This document shows positions 39,826 through 56,100 of a stretch of 64,000 bases of DNA, piece by piece (positions within the stretch are counted from its first letter, which is position 1; every line of letters begins with the position of its first letter). The notes under the pieces were generated by a model. The model had not been told where the DNA came from. It was given only the letters and a program-made list of their open reading frames with translations, and made no database searches. This stretch comes from Trissonchulus latispiculum (Eukaryota > Nematoda > Enoplea > Enoplida > Ironidae): NCBI GenBank assembly GCA_030248195.1, contig JASAND010017584.1, positions 33,879-97,878 of the forward strand. The letters run 5' to 3'. A program made the translations under genes and the position numbers.

Positions 39826-41075
39826 CCGGTTACTGGAAAGTAAATCGGTAAAAAACGCTTCAGATTCGGAAAGAAAATGCTAATTAATTCATACTCTAGA
39901 ATATTGGTCCTTGACCCAAAACATTTCCGAAAATCCGGTCACATCCGATGCATGTCATGTAACCGGATGTCTTGGTTGCAAAAACTGTACAGCAAGATGG
40001 GTAGGTCGTACAGTTTCGCTGAGTCGGTTTTTAAATTTTAGATTCCTCGGGTCGAAATTAAACTATACGAAATTTTGCCCGGTTTGGACCAAAATTGCGT
40101 GATCTATTATGGTCGTATCCGGTTCGAAAGAAACGAAAAAATGGTTTTTCCGGTCTAGTGCTCGGAATCGCGGATAGAAAATGTTAATTTTTGGCCCAAT
40201 GGGTGTTTAGGAGACTGCTTCCATTATACCGGTGTCAAAGCTATCGAATATCAGGTTCATTTCCTGTTCTGAGCTTTGAAATTTGAGATTTCACGGCCTA
40301 TTATCTCAGTACCATCCGGTTGGTCCGAAAGTCCAACTGTTTCATTAAAATGTTATTTGGTTTATCCCTAACAAGCCTCTACCTCATTTTACTTCAGTTT
40401 TAAAAATGGTTCGAAAATACGTTATATTGCATGCGACAAAGCGAAGCGTATGGGATCAAATCTCATGTCCGGTTTAACAATTAGACATACAAATAAGTCA
40501 GCCCATTTTTTAAACGATATCATTCAAAAATTCTAGCAGATATGAAGTAATTTGAGGTTGATTCTTGATATAGACCAAATAACGTTTTATGAAATAATTT
40601 GACTTCCGGACCAACCGGATACTGAGTTAATTAATATGCCGTGAAATCAGAAATTTGAAAACGGAAATGGACCGGATATTCGATTGCTTTGATACATTGA
40701 TTGCAACATCAAGCATCCATTGTACCAAAAACTAACATTTTTATCCGCGATTCCGAGCACCAGACCGGAAAAACCGTTTTCCGCTTTTTTCGAAGCGGAT
40801 ACGACCATAGATCAAGCAAGTTTGGTCCAAATGAACAATATTTCGTATACAGACTAATTTCGACCCGAGGAATCCAAAAGTCGATTCAGCGAAACTGTAA
40901 GTATAACCTACCGAGCTTGCTGTACAGATTTTGTAATCTTGACATCCGGTTACGGACGGTTAAGGACCGGATGTGACCGGATTTTCGGAAATGTTTGGGG
41001 TCAAGGACCAAATTAGCATTATCTTTCAGAATCTGAAGCGTTTTTATCGATTTGGTATCCGGTAGTCTAAAGAGT
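39826..41075. mobile_element. Large foldback palindrome rich in ATCCGGT words
   Basis: Left arm about 39826-40385 and right arm about 40560-41075 are complementary with many substitutions (GACCCAAAACATTTCCGAAA / TTTCGGAAATGTTTGGGGTC; ACCATCCGGTTGGTCC / GGACCAACCGGATACT). The spacer of about 170 bp has no gene. Nested inside 39663-42573. Confidence 0.75.
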
Positions 41076-41119
41076 TGTTGAAAGTGAAATCTATATCCTG
41101 GAGATAATAGATACAAAAT

Positions 41120-41975
41120 CTCTAAATTATGATAGATGCAAATACAAGCGCTTAAGCACGAAACAAACATACATTGAACAAAGCAAAACAAACATAAGTG
41201 AACTAACACTGACACGGGGAAGGGCATTATAACATTTTTCAATAAAATCAATCAAAGAGTCTGTTACAGACGAAACAACTCCCTTATAATGTTCCAACAA
41301 AGCCCCCAACGCAATTAATTCATCACGATCCCCAGTTGGGATGGATGGTAGAACCGGTTCTGACTGCAACAGGTTTCCAGATATCGCTGTAGGAGGACCG
41401 TTGGCCACAACAGGGTCTCCGCCCCCCAAGGTCTGCGCACTGCCACCCATGGACGGCCAGCTCGAGTTTGGTGTCTCAACAGAAATGTGAACCGAAGATC
41501 TTTGCGACTCAGAGGAAGCACTCGAGATTTCAGACCCACCCAAAGTTTGGGAATTTTCGGGCACAGGGGTGAGTGAGGGGGTTTAAAACAGTAGAAGGGG
41601 AAACAGTAGATTCCGGTCCCACCCATGTCTGGGACATCATATTCGAATAATCTGTAGATTTTGGCGTCGCTTTCGGGGTCCCCCGACCCACCCCCCACTC
41701 CCCGGGTTCCCAGAACCCTTTGTTGGGGAGGTTGACTTACCACTGAATTTGAACAAAAATCTGGAAAAACAGCACTTTGACGCTCAAGGGCGGAACCCCC
41801 AACTACAGTAGAGGAACTAACCAGAGTATGAGGAAGTGCAGAGGAGCACGCTCCCCCACGTTCCACCACCCCTGTGTAGAATTTTGAGAGGTGATTTGGA
41901 GGCTCCCCCCACCCGAACTTTGTGCAGCTTGCATGGCTTTTTCGGGCAAATCTAAGAAATTTCATCTGGATCATC
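41120..41975 (-). CDS. Unrecognised, possibly degenerate ORF with C-terminal membrane segment
   Basis: On the minus strand 41564-41127 encodes a Ser/Gly-rich protein with repeated SQTLGG-like motifs and a C-terminal hydrophobic stretch VSSLMFVLLCSMYVCFVLKR. Upstream, 41974-41565 is open in another frame, with a similar Ser/Gly-rich composition and a good donor GGTAAGT near 41745. This may be a spliced or decaying gene carried by the surrounding element. No family was recognised. Confidence 0.25.
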
Positions 41976-42639
41976 GCATTTCACGATCGCCAATTTGTAC
42001 AATTGAAATGTACGTAGTTTGCATGATTGGAAATAAACGGATTTTTGTCTCGAAGACTACAAGGTTTCTACGCGGTGTGCGATGCTTAAGCTTAACCTTC
42101 TCCTAGTAGCGCGCCCTAACCAATTAGCCTAAAATTCAGCATGAGCTTTACTAGACAGTCAATCAACTTCGCAAGATAATTTTAAATACAAAATATAAAT
42201 TCAGATACCAAGAAAGTGACAAACAACTGATCAAAATAATGCCCGACAAAACACCCAATAGGTAACCGTAGAAGTTTCCGGAACGGACCCGCTCTTGAAT
42301 ACCCAACCTAGGAACTGAACTTTGATCCGACTCTCAAAAAGTGATTATGCTATAGGCCAAAGCATAGGCAGAAGTTCAATTTTGGTTGAGCGTTATGCAA
42401 AACAGCAACCATTTTACGCTAGGCTAGAGTATTTCTCCACACCGGATATGCTACTTTTAGCGGAATCTTCTCCTCCTGAGGTTTCTTAAAATATATACTT
42501 TATATGGACTAACTTCAAAGGCTAGGTCAGGCGCTCAAAGTTCGGTTCCAAGATTTTTTGGTCAGACTTTAGTAATGGAAACTGACCGTCGACTTCATCA
42601 ACTATTCTCTAGGTTAGGCTATGTTGGCTATACAATAAT

Positions 42640-42946
42640 TTATATATCAATTTGAACCGGTTTGAGCATTCTAATGAAATCAAAAGTCCAAATTAAGTTA
42701 CAACTTAAATTGGAATGATGACAGCTTAAAAAGTACAGAAATTAGGACTAAATTCAAAATTTGTCTTTGACTGAATGAGTCAGTTAATACAAATTAAATA
42801 CTACATGATTTTTGGATAAAGTACTTCCACAGCTACGATATGGTACCAAAAACTCCAAAAACTGGAGCAAAAGTGTATCTCGAAAAACTGCTACAAAAAT
42901 CAACTATCACTAATCAACTAATCACTTTTATGCAACGGGCCCCTGT
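42640..42946. mobile_element. Left-truncated copy of the CTGGGGCCCGTTGCAT element
   Basis: Aligns to 11825-12101 (AAATCAAAAGTCCAAATTAA, GGATAAAGTACTTC.ACAGC, then AATCAACTAATCACTTTTAT) and ends GCAACGGGCCCC. Confidence 0.7.
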
Positions 42947-43718
42947 TGTCCTTAAAGCAGAGATAATATTTTCCAGGGGTATGCAACCTTTGCCCTACAC
43001 TTAGTGTTAATGGTTCGATAATTGTTTGCTCTTGTATTATCTCGTATTGATTTTGTTGAATGAGTTTAAATGACAGATTAAAAAAAAGCAAAGGCTACAA
43101 ATATTTCTATTATTAAGATGACTTCTCAATGTTTTCTTCCTGTATTCCAAATTTTGCTGAAAGCAAATGGAAGCAGTTGCTTGCTACTTTGATGATGCCA
43201 GTTTTTATGCATGGAAAGGCCCCAGTGCAGATTTCAATCATCTGCGACTCGTGGAGGCAGCGCTGCAGCACACTTTAGGCACTGTATAACTGTATAACTG
43301 TATAACTGTATGTAGGTAATATACAAGTTTACATTTAGTTTAAAACACTCGCATTATTTTGTCGAACAAACGGCGCCGTGTGGCTGTAGTTCTGTAGGCG
43401 TTTTTGTGGAGAGATCGCGGTAATTGCAATTTATAAATCATTTGTTACATTCAGTTTTTAGTACCGGATCTTTGTTAGTTTGTTTATATATACCTTAATT
43501 TCAAAGACGTTTATTTTAAAAATTAAGGTCTGCAGTATGGGGGATTTCAATCTACACGCGTTAATAAAAGTCTGTTTTATCAAATTTTACGGTTCATTGA
43601 TTTCTAAGTTTAAGAATTTGAATATATATATAATTAAGATTGTATATAATTCTGCTTTGTTCCAGATTGTGCTGACTTTTGTTCTGCTCAATAACGTCCA
43701 CCTCTTGAGACACAAATC
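42947..43718. other. Intergenic, upstream of the glutaredoxin-like gene
   Basis: No gene. A short tandem CTGTATAA repeat (four units) at about 43280-43315. It may contain the promoter, but no box can be assigned. Confidence 0.4.
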
Positions 43719-46278
<2,560 letters not shown>

Positions 46279-47669
46279 TCCCTTCGTTTCAATTCTAAGG
46301 ACTAAATCTACATTTTTGTGCCATAAATGATTCAAAAGTCAGCATGGAATCTGATCGACTGGAAACTTTTGACCTTAGGCCAACGTGATTCCACTTACCA
46401 TTTTCCATTTTGTGACCGCTATAACTTGGAACACCTAACCCAGACGTTTCCCGATTTTCAAAAACTCGTAACAAAATCTTATTAAATTCATCGAGCTTTC
46501 ATGTTTAGTCTGTTCATGAAAGATCGTCTGTATTTTTAGCTTGTATTGTGCGAATGATTATATTTGTATCAGTTTTGTATGAGGTCAATAAACTTAACGT
46601 ACATAATAAGGCACTGATCAATTTTAGGTTATCGAAAGAGTACTAATTAATGTTAGGAAAAAGTGTAGAAGAGTCGGCATTACCACCTGAAATCTAGGTT
46701 TGTCTTGTTTTATCATAAAAATCACGTGCTCATCATAAAAACCTGCTCCATCATCCGACACGCTGAATCCCGTTGCTGTTGCTATTTTGACATCAGTTGG
46801 TGTTCAAAAGTGAGCTGTTAAAATTAAAACGAGTACTTTATCATTTTAGAAAAAGAGTGAGGAAGCTACCTTATTTTCTCTTCCGCTTGGAGACGCTACA
46901 TACTTTCAAACTGATTGCAGACTCTAACCTAAATTCTTTTTTGTTTTAAGAGTTTTACATAGGAAAGTCACCTGTCATGTCATTTGTTGTCCAGCCCAAC
47001 AAATTAGTGCGCAGGAAATAAATTTTTGCTTGCCTCCATTTCAGGGTTAAGCTTGCTGTATACAGTTGACTGGTCGATGGTTGATAAACATTTGCTGGAG
47101 CTGTGCTTGTGAGAAAAGTTAACGACAAGCATCATGTAAGGTATTTTAAGTAGAAAACAACGAGAAATATCATTGAAATGGTCACTGAGACCGAAATTGA
47201 ACTGAAACGGCTTGGAGTTGTTGATTGATATTTAAAACAAAGGCTAAAGATACTCCAATTCTAAGGGCATTTATGGGCTCATCGAAATGGCACACGCTTC
47301 ATTGTGCGGAAAATATGATAATCTTTTCTGAAATTTTTCTTTATTAGAAATAGTAATGATATAACGAAATCAACAGTTTTATTGAATAAGTAGCCAAGTT
47401 TTTGCAGTACAACTTTCGAGCTATAGCATCAGATAAAAGTTTTCAAGCACTGCAAACAATGGGTAGTAGTTTATCACCAATGCAATGCAATGTCAATGCG
47501 GACCTAGCAAGAGTACCTATAGAAGCTCTGCGTCACAATACGTGCCTAGGTGATAATGTTTCAGGCACGTGGCGATGATTAGAAAAAAATCAAGTTTGAT
47601 AAAGCCTTTTACATAAATCCAAACTATTTTAAGCGTCAACTTCAATAAGATTCAAAACAGCTTGGAAGA
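46279..47669. other. Intergenic between the glutaredoxin-like and ceramidase genes
   Basis: AATAAA at 46587-46592 probably ends the upstream transcript. The remainder should hold the ceramidase promoter and 5' UTR, but no element can be assigned. Confidence 0.5.
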
Positions 47670-48202
47670 ATGTGGCTTTTTCTGCTAGGTGTTGTGGGCT
47701 GTGCCCTTTCTGTCCAAGGCGACGTGCCCCTTCCGGCACCCTTTACTGAACACTGTATTGTGGGCGAGACCAGCGAATATCCACCCGACAGTTCCACGAA
47801 AATCCCATGGTTCACCATCAACTTGGACCTTCCTCCGGAACAGAGATGGACTGAAATCTCTACCACCTATAAAGAAAATATCCAAGAATTGATTTCTGTG
47901 ATTAAGAATCTAACACTGCCATTCTTCCATGGAAAGCTGATTCAGTGGGTAGACAAGCACATGGGCGGCTGGGACGATCGCCTTCCCAGTCCCTACAAGG
48001 AAGAGTTAGTAGGAATCGCCAAAGACACGGAGAGTCCGCTGGGGGAGATCGTTCTCTACAACGTCTTCTATGAAATCTTCACCGTCTGCACTTCCATAGT
48101 CGCTGAAGATCCAAGCGGTGAGATTTTTCATGCAAGAAATCTGGACTTCGGCCTATTCCTGGGATGGGATCCCAAAACGCATGAGTGGTCCGTTACTGAA
48201 AG
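47670..48202 (+). CDS. ASAH1: Acid ceramidase exon 1
   Basis: ATG at 47670 opens a signal peptide. The exon contains the catalytic Cys and ends GAA AG at donor GTTAGC, which is preferred over read-through because the reading frame then runs into non-family sequence. Confidence 0.93.
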
Positions 48203-49399
48203 GTTAGCGAAAAGTTTAACACTAAAATGCCAATTTAATGTAGTAGCAGATGCTTGAAATTAAGTGATGTTATGAAATCAATTTTAGTTTCATAGCATGT
48301 GTTTTCCCACATTCTCTTTTCTTTACTCGGCTATGTTGTTTATAGTCGGTTAATTATTAATTTACCAAATCAAGGTAATTTTGCTTTGTCATTATAGACT
48401 GAGAAAAATGATTGTAAACATTGACTTTCAACGGGGTGGCAAAACTGTTTACAAAACTACCAACTTTGCCGGCTACATTGGAGCCTTCTCTGCCATGAAA
48501 CCTCAGAAATTCAGTGTAACTTTGAACGAAAGGTTTGCTCTTAAAGGAGGATATATTGGAATTCTGAAATGGCTCTTCAGTGGCAAAAATGATACTCACT
48601 GGGCCACATTCTTTGCCAGGTAAAGATATCAAGCTAATTGTAATTTATTCAGTTTAATTTGGAAAGGTGTTCTTAACTGTACCAGGCTTGCGAATTGGAG
48701 AGAGGTTTTATAAACTTTGTTGAGCCGAAGAATAATTTAATAACAATTAAGTATGTGGGTAGAATCTGTGAACAGCAGTTAACAAAAGTGTATTTTTGGC
48801 ACTTTTAATCAGATTCCACCAATTTTTCCTGCTGTCATTCTACGTAGAAAACCTTTAAGTAGCTATGAAATATAAATCGCGGAATGTAGCTTTCATAATG
48901 CAGACGCTTAATTTTCAGACTGGCATGACAGTCGTTTCAGTGCATATTCTGTAGATTTTGTCCTTTCAGGGACGTCATGGAAAAGGCCAACAGCTACGAC
49001 GAGGCCTTTCAGATGTTCCAATCCCAGCCAATGATGTCACCAATTTATGTGATTCTTGGCGGAGTCAACTCCGGCGAAGGCGCCATAATCACCCGAGATC
49101 TGGCCAAAACCCTGAACGTGGTTCAGATGAATATCAGTCAACCCAATGGTTGGTATGTTCTCCAAACAAATTACGATCCATGGAAGGCGCCTTTGTTTAT
49201 CGATGATAGGCGAACACCTGGCAATAAATGCATGGTACAGCTGGGGAGGGCAGGAACCGGCTTTGAAGGACTGTACAATGTTCTATCCTCCAAAACTACC
49301 CTCAATAAATTAACGGCTTACACGACATTGATGCACACATCGGCTGGCGAAATGGAGGCCTACACTCGCGTCTGTCCCGACCCTTGCTGGGCATTTTAG
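47670..49399 (+). CDS. ASAH1: Acid ceramidase (N-acylsphingosine amidohydrolase), three exons
   Basis: Lysosomal N-terminal-nucleophile hydrolase that splits ceramide into sphingosine and fatty acid. Exons 47670-48202, 48398-48619 and 48970-49399 (TAG) join in phase to 394 residues, the normal family length. Residues 1-17 are a signal peptide. The mature beta subunit would start at C140 in the motif TVCTSIVAEDPSGEIFHARN, the self-cleavage site and nucleophile. Other family blocks are NLDFGLFLGW, FAGYIGAFSAMKP, FSVTLNERF, YVILGGVNSGEGAIITRD, WYVLQTNYDPWK, DDRRTPGN and the terminal CPDPC. Sequons are present, as expected for a lysosomal protein (for example N80-L-T). AATAAA at 49439-49444 follows the stop. 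The gene looks intact. Confidence 0.96.
48398..48619 (+). CDS. ASAH1: Acid ceramidase exon 2
   Basis: Acceptor ATTATAG and donor GTAAAG. Encodes KMIVNIDFQRGGKTVYKTTN through THWATFFA. Phase 2 on both sides. Confidence 0.95.
48970..49399 (+). CDS. ASAH1: Acid ceramidase exon 3
   Basis: Acceptor CTTTCAG. Encodes DVMEKANSYDEAF to CPDPCWAF and the stop, including GGVNSGEGAIITRD and DDRRTPGN. Confidence 0.96.
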
Positions 49400-49438
49400 A
49401 CTTGTTTAAATCTGGACAGTAATTTGCTCGTCTTCTGT

Positions 49439-49444
49439 AATAAA
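49439..49444 (+). terminator. Polyadenylation signal AATAAA of acid ceramidase
   Basis: AATAAA 40 bases after the stop. The convergent CSPP1-like gene ends about 480 bases further on. Confidence 0.6.
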
Positions 49445-49922
49445 TCGGAACGTTTTAATTTGTTTATTTAATCTGTATGCTTTATTTTAATTTTAAAGAA
49501 ATTGATTAAATTTAATGGATAACAGCTAATTGTCTGAAATTATGAACATCGAGTTTGCACGAATGCAAATTTTACCCTTGGAAAGTTTTAATTTTCATAG
49601 ATTTCAAGCATTTCATTTCGATTTCATCTTTCGCCAATTATAGCAAATAGAATAGTTACTTACGCTGTTCAGGAATAACTATGGTTATCTTACTTTTCCT
49701 TCTATTTTTCGTCTGGCCAAACAAACTTCGAGGAACTCTCCTTAGAATATTAAACGTATGTTTGACATATTCGGAATAAATTTGGCGCAGCGGACTTTTC
49801 CTAACCTTATTGCTCTGGACTGACATCCAAATGTTGGTCTCACTAAAACGAAGGATTCTACATACATAGCCAAACAAATGAATGCAGATATATGCATTTT
49901 CAGCAACAATCCATTTTTTCAA
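49445..49922. other. Convergent 3' region between ceramidase and CSPP1-like genes
   Basis: Probably holds the CSPP1-like 3' UTR (minus strand). A minus-strand frame at 49922-49656 has no start context or family feature. Confidence 0.5.
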
Positions 49923-50194
49923 CTATAAATCTCTCAATTTTCTTAAGTTCGTGGCATACGCCTTGACAAAACTGTCCTCTCCTGGATCCGTTTCTGCTTT
50001 CCGTGACTGAGGCTCCGGCTTTGAACGTTCCACAGATCTGGCTCTGGAGGCCTTCCACTCTCGATAGGATAGAGCGGCTCCGTTGGAGCTCGACAGTGTT
50101 GATCGAGTCTGTTGACTGCTGCGACGAGATTTATTGGATTTTGGCGTTTCCGACTTCCTTATCGAGCCAGAGTCTCGACCGTTGAAAAGGTCAT
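49923..50194 (-). CDS. CSPP1: CSPP1-like terminal exon
   Basis: Acceptor TCTTTTCAG. Completes an Asp codon, then DLFNGRDSGSIRKSE, a Ser/Arg-rich stretch and SFVKAYATNLRKLRDL with TAG at 49925-49923. Found by phase. Confidence 0.75.
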
Positions 50195-53100
50195 CTGAAA
50201 AGAAAAAATATTACCAAAAGAAGTCTTATGAATCAATATTACAAATAATGGAAAGGTAGGCACAAAAATGTCAACAATGTCTTGATTATCTTGTACTACG
50301 ATTATGAAACAGATATTATAATTATGAAAATTATAAATATATTTTACATTTATTTATATCAAATTTAATCACGAATGACTGATCATGTAAGAGAAAGAGG
50401 TTTATCAACGGAAAAATTAGTATTATGTTTCTCTTCACATTGTATTATATGTGCTGAGTGCTGAAGCAACTATTCATAACAGCATTCTGACTTGGCCAAA
50501 GGGAAAAGTAAATATTTAAGATTTCTTATGATTCATAGGGTTGGCGTAACCTAATCTACACGAATTGATAACATAGTATAGAACGTAACGGTTCACCTAA
50601 CGGCTCATCATGAGGCAGTGCGGGATGCAACGTAATGGGAAGAGTGAAAGCCGGCTTGGAAGCGGAAACGGCTTTCTCTGGATTTGATCTGCCTTTCAAC
50701 GCAGGTATAACTGCGGACTGTTCCCTTCGGACCGTAACGGGTGGAGATTTCTCCCACCATTCCCGCTTCGATCCGCCCGTGGAAGGAGGCAGCTTTTCTT
50801 CTCCGGACTTGGGTCGAGCTTTCGCGGCATGAAGGCGGTTCCGCTGACCCTCAGTCAGATGTTGTTGGCTTGACTGCAATTTGTCGGCAACTTTTTCAGC
50901 TAATTCCTGAAACAAGCTACATATACGGAGACTAGTAAAGAAGACTCTTCAAAAATGTAGTAGCTTTGGTATTTTGAAGCTTTGTTTTCATTTTTGTAGA
51001 CGATAGAACAAACATGTCAAACCCACAAAAAGTTCACACTCTTTGAAAAAGCAAGAACATTTACCTAGTTGAAAAAGCAAGAACATTTAGTTAGCAAACT
51101 AATCTGTTGGTTTTAGGAAACCTGCGGTCTAAATTACCTGTCGCTTTTTTGCCTTCTCCAAAGCAGCTTCCTTCTTTCTTTTTTCAGCTTCAACTTCATC
51201 CGCCATTCGCTTTTGGTAGTCCTCAAACCGTCTTCGCTCCTTTTCCTCCTCCTCTAACTCCTTCTGTTTTGCTAATTCCTTCAAAAGCTGCTTTTCCTGT
51301 ATCTGATATCGTAGATAGTCCAAGTAGTCTGCGTTATGCCGTTTGCAGGATTCGTGAGAGTCTTCTGCCCCGGTGCCGTTGGCAAACACCTGACTAGTGT
51401 AGGTAGGATTTTGAGTTCGATAGAGTTCCTTGAGAGTAGGATAGCTTTGAGCACGTGGATACTGGGAGTAGGCAGAGGGCCACTGAGGGTAACTAGCACC
51501 ATCAAAACCGTTTTGAATTGGGGCAGGTGCAGGCACAAAGGGTTGCGAGGATTCGATATGCAAATTAGGTTGCAAGGAACCGTTTTGACTGGCATTTAAG
51601 ATATCTCCAATAGATATTCCGTTAAGATAATGTTTTTGCAGAAATCGCCGATCCGCAATGACCCTGCCACGAGAGTCACGCATTGGCGCTCCACCCCCAG
51701 GCTTACCCCAGGGATCCCAACCGGCCTCCTCTGAGCTGCCAACTGAGAGACTCTGCCGCGACTGAAATAATAAAAGTGAGCGATACATATAAGGCAGAAA
51801 GTTAGTGTAATGGAATATATTACATATTTCTCTAATAAGAACAGGTCTATAAGGGGCTTCGCGAAGAGTAGAGTTAGAGTATAGTTATTAGCTTGTTTAC
51901 CTCTTTTAACTCCAGTCAAGCTTTAATGCTTTCACTCGTTTAACTTTTTTATGATAAGTATCAATTTTAGTTTAACTGGATTAACTAAAACTTTTTCGCG
52001 AAGCTCTAATGCGTAGAAGCAATATGCAAAAGCAATTAGTATGAAAGAAGCATTAGTAACGAAAGTCGCCTTAATTTGAACTCATAATTGCGCAGGAGTG
52101 AGCGTTTTCCTTAAACTTGAGACTTTTAGTTTTAGAATCTGTACAACTTTACGAACATTGATCCATTATACATAGTCGTTGGCTAACTAACAATCCATTA
52201 GTCATTTGTTCAAACTATTAGGTACAACGATATAACTATACCAGCCGTTTTCTTTCCAGTTCTTGTTCATGTTGATGCTTGAGAAGTTCCGTTCTATAGG
52301 CTGCTTCTTTTTGTCGTCTCAGGAGTCGGCTGACGGAAGACTCGCTCACACTGAACTGTTCCGTTGTTCGAATATGATTAGCTACAAATGGAAACATTGA
52401 ACTTGAAACTAAATCTAATTAATCCATACAGGTATGTAACTAATCACCAAAAAGACGTGTCAGTACATAGTAATCGTGGGTATCGTTAGATCCCGCTGAA
52501 ATAGGATATTAATTAAGCTAAGCAAGTTCTATGTTTAAATTTGTTCGACTTCTCTATATTTCAATTTTGGTTTAACAATGCTATGTCAGTATTTTTTGGG
52601 CAACAAGTGCTGCAGTGACACATCATTCCTTCGTTCATTCTGTTATTTACTAAAAACGGCTGAAATGGCAGAAGCGAATCAGCAGTTCGTTAATCCGTTC
52701 AGTCTGGTCAAGAAACACATACTATAAGATAACTTAAGATACCACCCCTTAAAATGTGAAATAGTCAAACTGTTGATAAGAATAATTCCTTTAAGCGTAC
52801 GTAATTATCTTAATACCTTCCGTTTCCGCAAAACTATTTACTTGCGATCACAATATTATACCAAAGTTACAAATTGCAGCCCTTCCGTTGTTTGTTTTTC
52901 CCAAAAGATAGCGAGCAATTGAATCAGTATAAAAGCAGCTTAAATTAACAGTGCGAGAGAGAGCGTATTGCTGTTTTCCTAAAGCTTAAGCCTAGTTAAA
53001 GTTGCATACCATAGAGCGCATAGGCATACCATAGTTCCCTGAAAGTCCTACTTCTTCCCTGGTTGTTTAGTCCAGCTGCGTTTGGCCCGAGGTAATAGCT

Positions 53101-56100
53101 ATCTATATTTTTAATACTTAATTGTTTCACCGTAAAAGTCCAGATAATAAGTCCGTGTATTATTAATAAATTAGTCAACTAGTCTTTCAATTACTTAGGG
53201 AGCGACAAATTGGCGCTGCGAGTAGGGTGTTCGAGACCCCAGCCTGCGCGTAAAACATATTGTATTCACATCTGTATTTGTATTTCTTGCAATATACATC
53301 TTTTCAGCTACAATATACCTGTATGAGTCCTGACAATTAGAAAATTAAGAGTCCACAGAAATATATAAATTATTTTTCCCGCACTGGTTTTACTTTTGGC
53401 TGTGTATGACATATAACGATACCACTTTTGTTCAATCATTTGATTTTGATTTTATTAAACCACCTTCGGAAATTGCGTCAGCCCGTTCTATAAGATACCA
53501 AAGACGTATCGAAACTAAAATGCAGGCTGAAATAGATGACTTGCGGCAACAATTAGCTCAATTAGTTGCCGGCGCAGGTAACGACCCTACAAATTCGCAA
53601 AGGAAACGTGGTCGCTATCTAGATTTACCATATTATCATGGGGATTTTGGTGAAAATTTTGATGAATTTTTCGAGTTATGGGACTTGTTAGCCAGGGCTG
53701 AAGAATTTTCAGACGACCAAAAACTGTTAAAACTTCCAGCGTATTTACGCGGTAATGCTCTCGAAACTTATAGGAGCCTCCCTGATGCTACTAAAGCAGA
53801 CTATGCTCTTCTGTGCCAAGCTCTGGCAGCTGCATTTAAAACACCGGCCAGGGAACTCGTTAGTTCCGAAGAACTGCATACCCGTAAACAAAAATCGCAT
53901 GAGTCCATTGCTACATATTCAAGGGAGTTACAGAAACTCTCCCGGAATGCGTACCCTAACATGGCACAAAAAGCGAGGGAAGACCTTTTGAGAGGCATTT
54001 TTCTGGCTGGAATTAAAACCGAAATTCAAGACCGTTTAACCTTTTTAGCCGACCCTCCAAAAACATTTGACGACGCGGTTGTCGAAGCTCGACGCCAAGA
54101 AGCAGTCCTAGAACGCAAAGCGAGCAAAACCATACCTATCGAAAAAACCGATGCTGAGCTTTCGCTTTTGCGGAAAGAAGTTAGGGATTTAAAACGTCAG
54201 CAAGATCGCTCAAGTCGGAGGTACCCACCTAAACCAGCCTTCCGGGTGAATGCTGTTCAGGTTGAGTCCCCGTCTTGGCAAAAAGATCTCGAAGCTTTGG
54301 AAAACCGTCTGGTAGCACGATTTGAAAGTGCACCACACAAGTCCAAGAATACCTCGCAAAATACCATTTCTCGTGCAGACAACAAACCTAGATGGACAGC
54401 AGATGGGAAACCAATCTGTCTGAACTGCGGCAAAGCAGGTCATGTCATGAATCAGTGTTATCTGAAAAACAGCCAGCGCTCGGCTAGAGGTAGAGGGGGT
54501 GCTGTGAGAGGCGGAAGACCTCAAGGATTAGTTGGTGCAGTCAACTGCAGTTACCCCATGTATGAAAACCCCACACGATACCGAAGAATACAGTCAGCCT
54601 GTTGCTATGACACAGGAAGCTGACAATGAGGTGGGTCAGCTTGAAGCTGAAAATGCATTTCTGCGTGAGCAGTTAGAAAAGGCTACATGGTGGCCTGATC
54701 GTGCTTTAGTTGGACTGATCCAACTTCGCGATCGAAAGGTACAAGGCGACTCGCCTGCGCCTTCTGGGGAACGAAATAGCAGCTGTCAGGAGTACAGCCA
54801 CCGTGGGCCCGCGGGAATGGTAAAGACGGAGGAGATGGAAAAGCTCCGGTTACCTCATTTCTCCCCAGATATAAGTCCACGAGTCGACACAAAGGCTAAA
54901 TGCCGTTCTTTAGGGTATTTTAAGACACCATTAATTAATAAGTATACCAAGATACCAATTATAGCTGTAGTATTCCTGCTCCTTTTTGTGAATTGTACCA
55001 GTAGTCTGGTCTCTTCTCCAATGATCTGTAATACCATTGGGGAGCGATCTTTATGGAAAATACCTGGACCAATACCCTGTACGCTTAAGTCTGCTGTAAG
55101 CGAGAAAACTCAAATATATACGTCCACCTTACACATTTATAAACGAAACCATGTCCAGTACTCGACTAGGGCCTGGAAATGTGTGATAAGACGACATACC
55201 GTAGAGACATTTACCTACTTCTTCGACGATGAACACCTTAAACGCGAAGATCGCACACAAGTGCCCGTCACCGCTGCAGAGTGTCATCGAATGATTAAGT
55301 TCAATCAATGTGAACATGGGAGATTAGTCACCACTGGTCTTGTGCACCAAACACAAAATGAATTGAAATGGTTCTATCCTGGAGGAGGCATATACTGCTG
55401 TAAGTGGCGTAAATTTGAGGTCAACAACTGTTACCTCTACGAGGCAATGGTGTATAAACGTCATGATGCCACCACAATGGAAAGCATGGCCGGAATTGTC
55501 AGTCATTGTAATTATCACACAGGAGAATGTGTCTTAAAAGATGGATCTTTCCTAATATGGGAAGTAAATAAAGAAGAGTCATGCGAACTTCTCCCGTGGA
55601 AAGACCATACAGGCGAACGTTTAGGCGATGCGTGGTTGTCCGTTGACAAAAACATAGCACTGACCACCACCAATGGACGCAGAACTGCAAGAGACTGTGA
55701 TGGTAACGAGATAGAAATTTCGGATCAAGGCATACCATTCCGCATCATAAAAGAAGTCCTAACTTCACCTGCCATCACTGATCAACTCCGCGCCTTGAAT
55801 ATCGAGCCTGTAGCCACTTCAATAAAGAAGCGCCAAGTTAGAGGTGACTTACCACAGGATAGTACATATGAACCGGATAGACAGCTTGATCAGGAGATTG
55901 ATCTTCAGGGCATAGTAACCACTGATTTATTGGCGGCAAGCCTTCAGGCGGTTCAGTTTGACGTTGAAAAGACCATTAGGTATACCTTTCAGCATACCGT
56001 ACACACAACGTGTCAAACAATGCAATCATTAGCCCGCATTGTACGAGCAAATATGTTATCCCAACCAACTTAAGCTATGCGACAATTGCTAGAACGAACT

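Larger units (their letters stand above)
39663..42573. mobile_element. 2.9-kb element with ACTAAAGTCTGACC inverted ends
   Basis: Left arm 39663-39800 and right arm 42455-42573 are inverted repeats (ACTAAAGTCTGACCAAAAAA; GTTAGTCCATATAAAGTATA; GGAGGAG). It encloses a large palindrome and a possible ORF on the minus strand. No clear target duplication. Confidence 0.7.

Noticed and set aside
54594..54623. DTGS at the end of gag read as a protease active site
   Set aside because: It is followed at once by a stop, and a proper retropepsin domain with its own DTGS lies in the 56077-57975 ORF.
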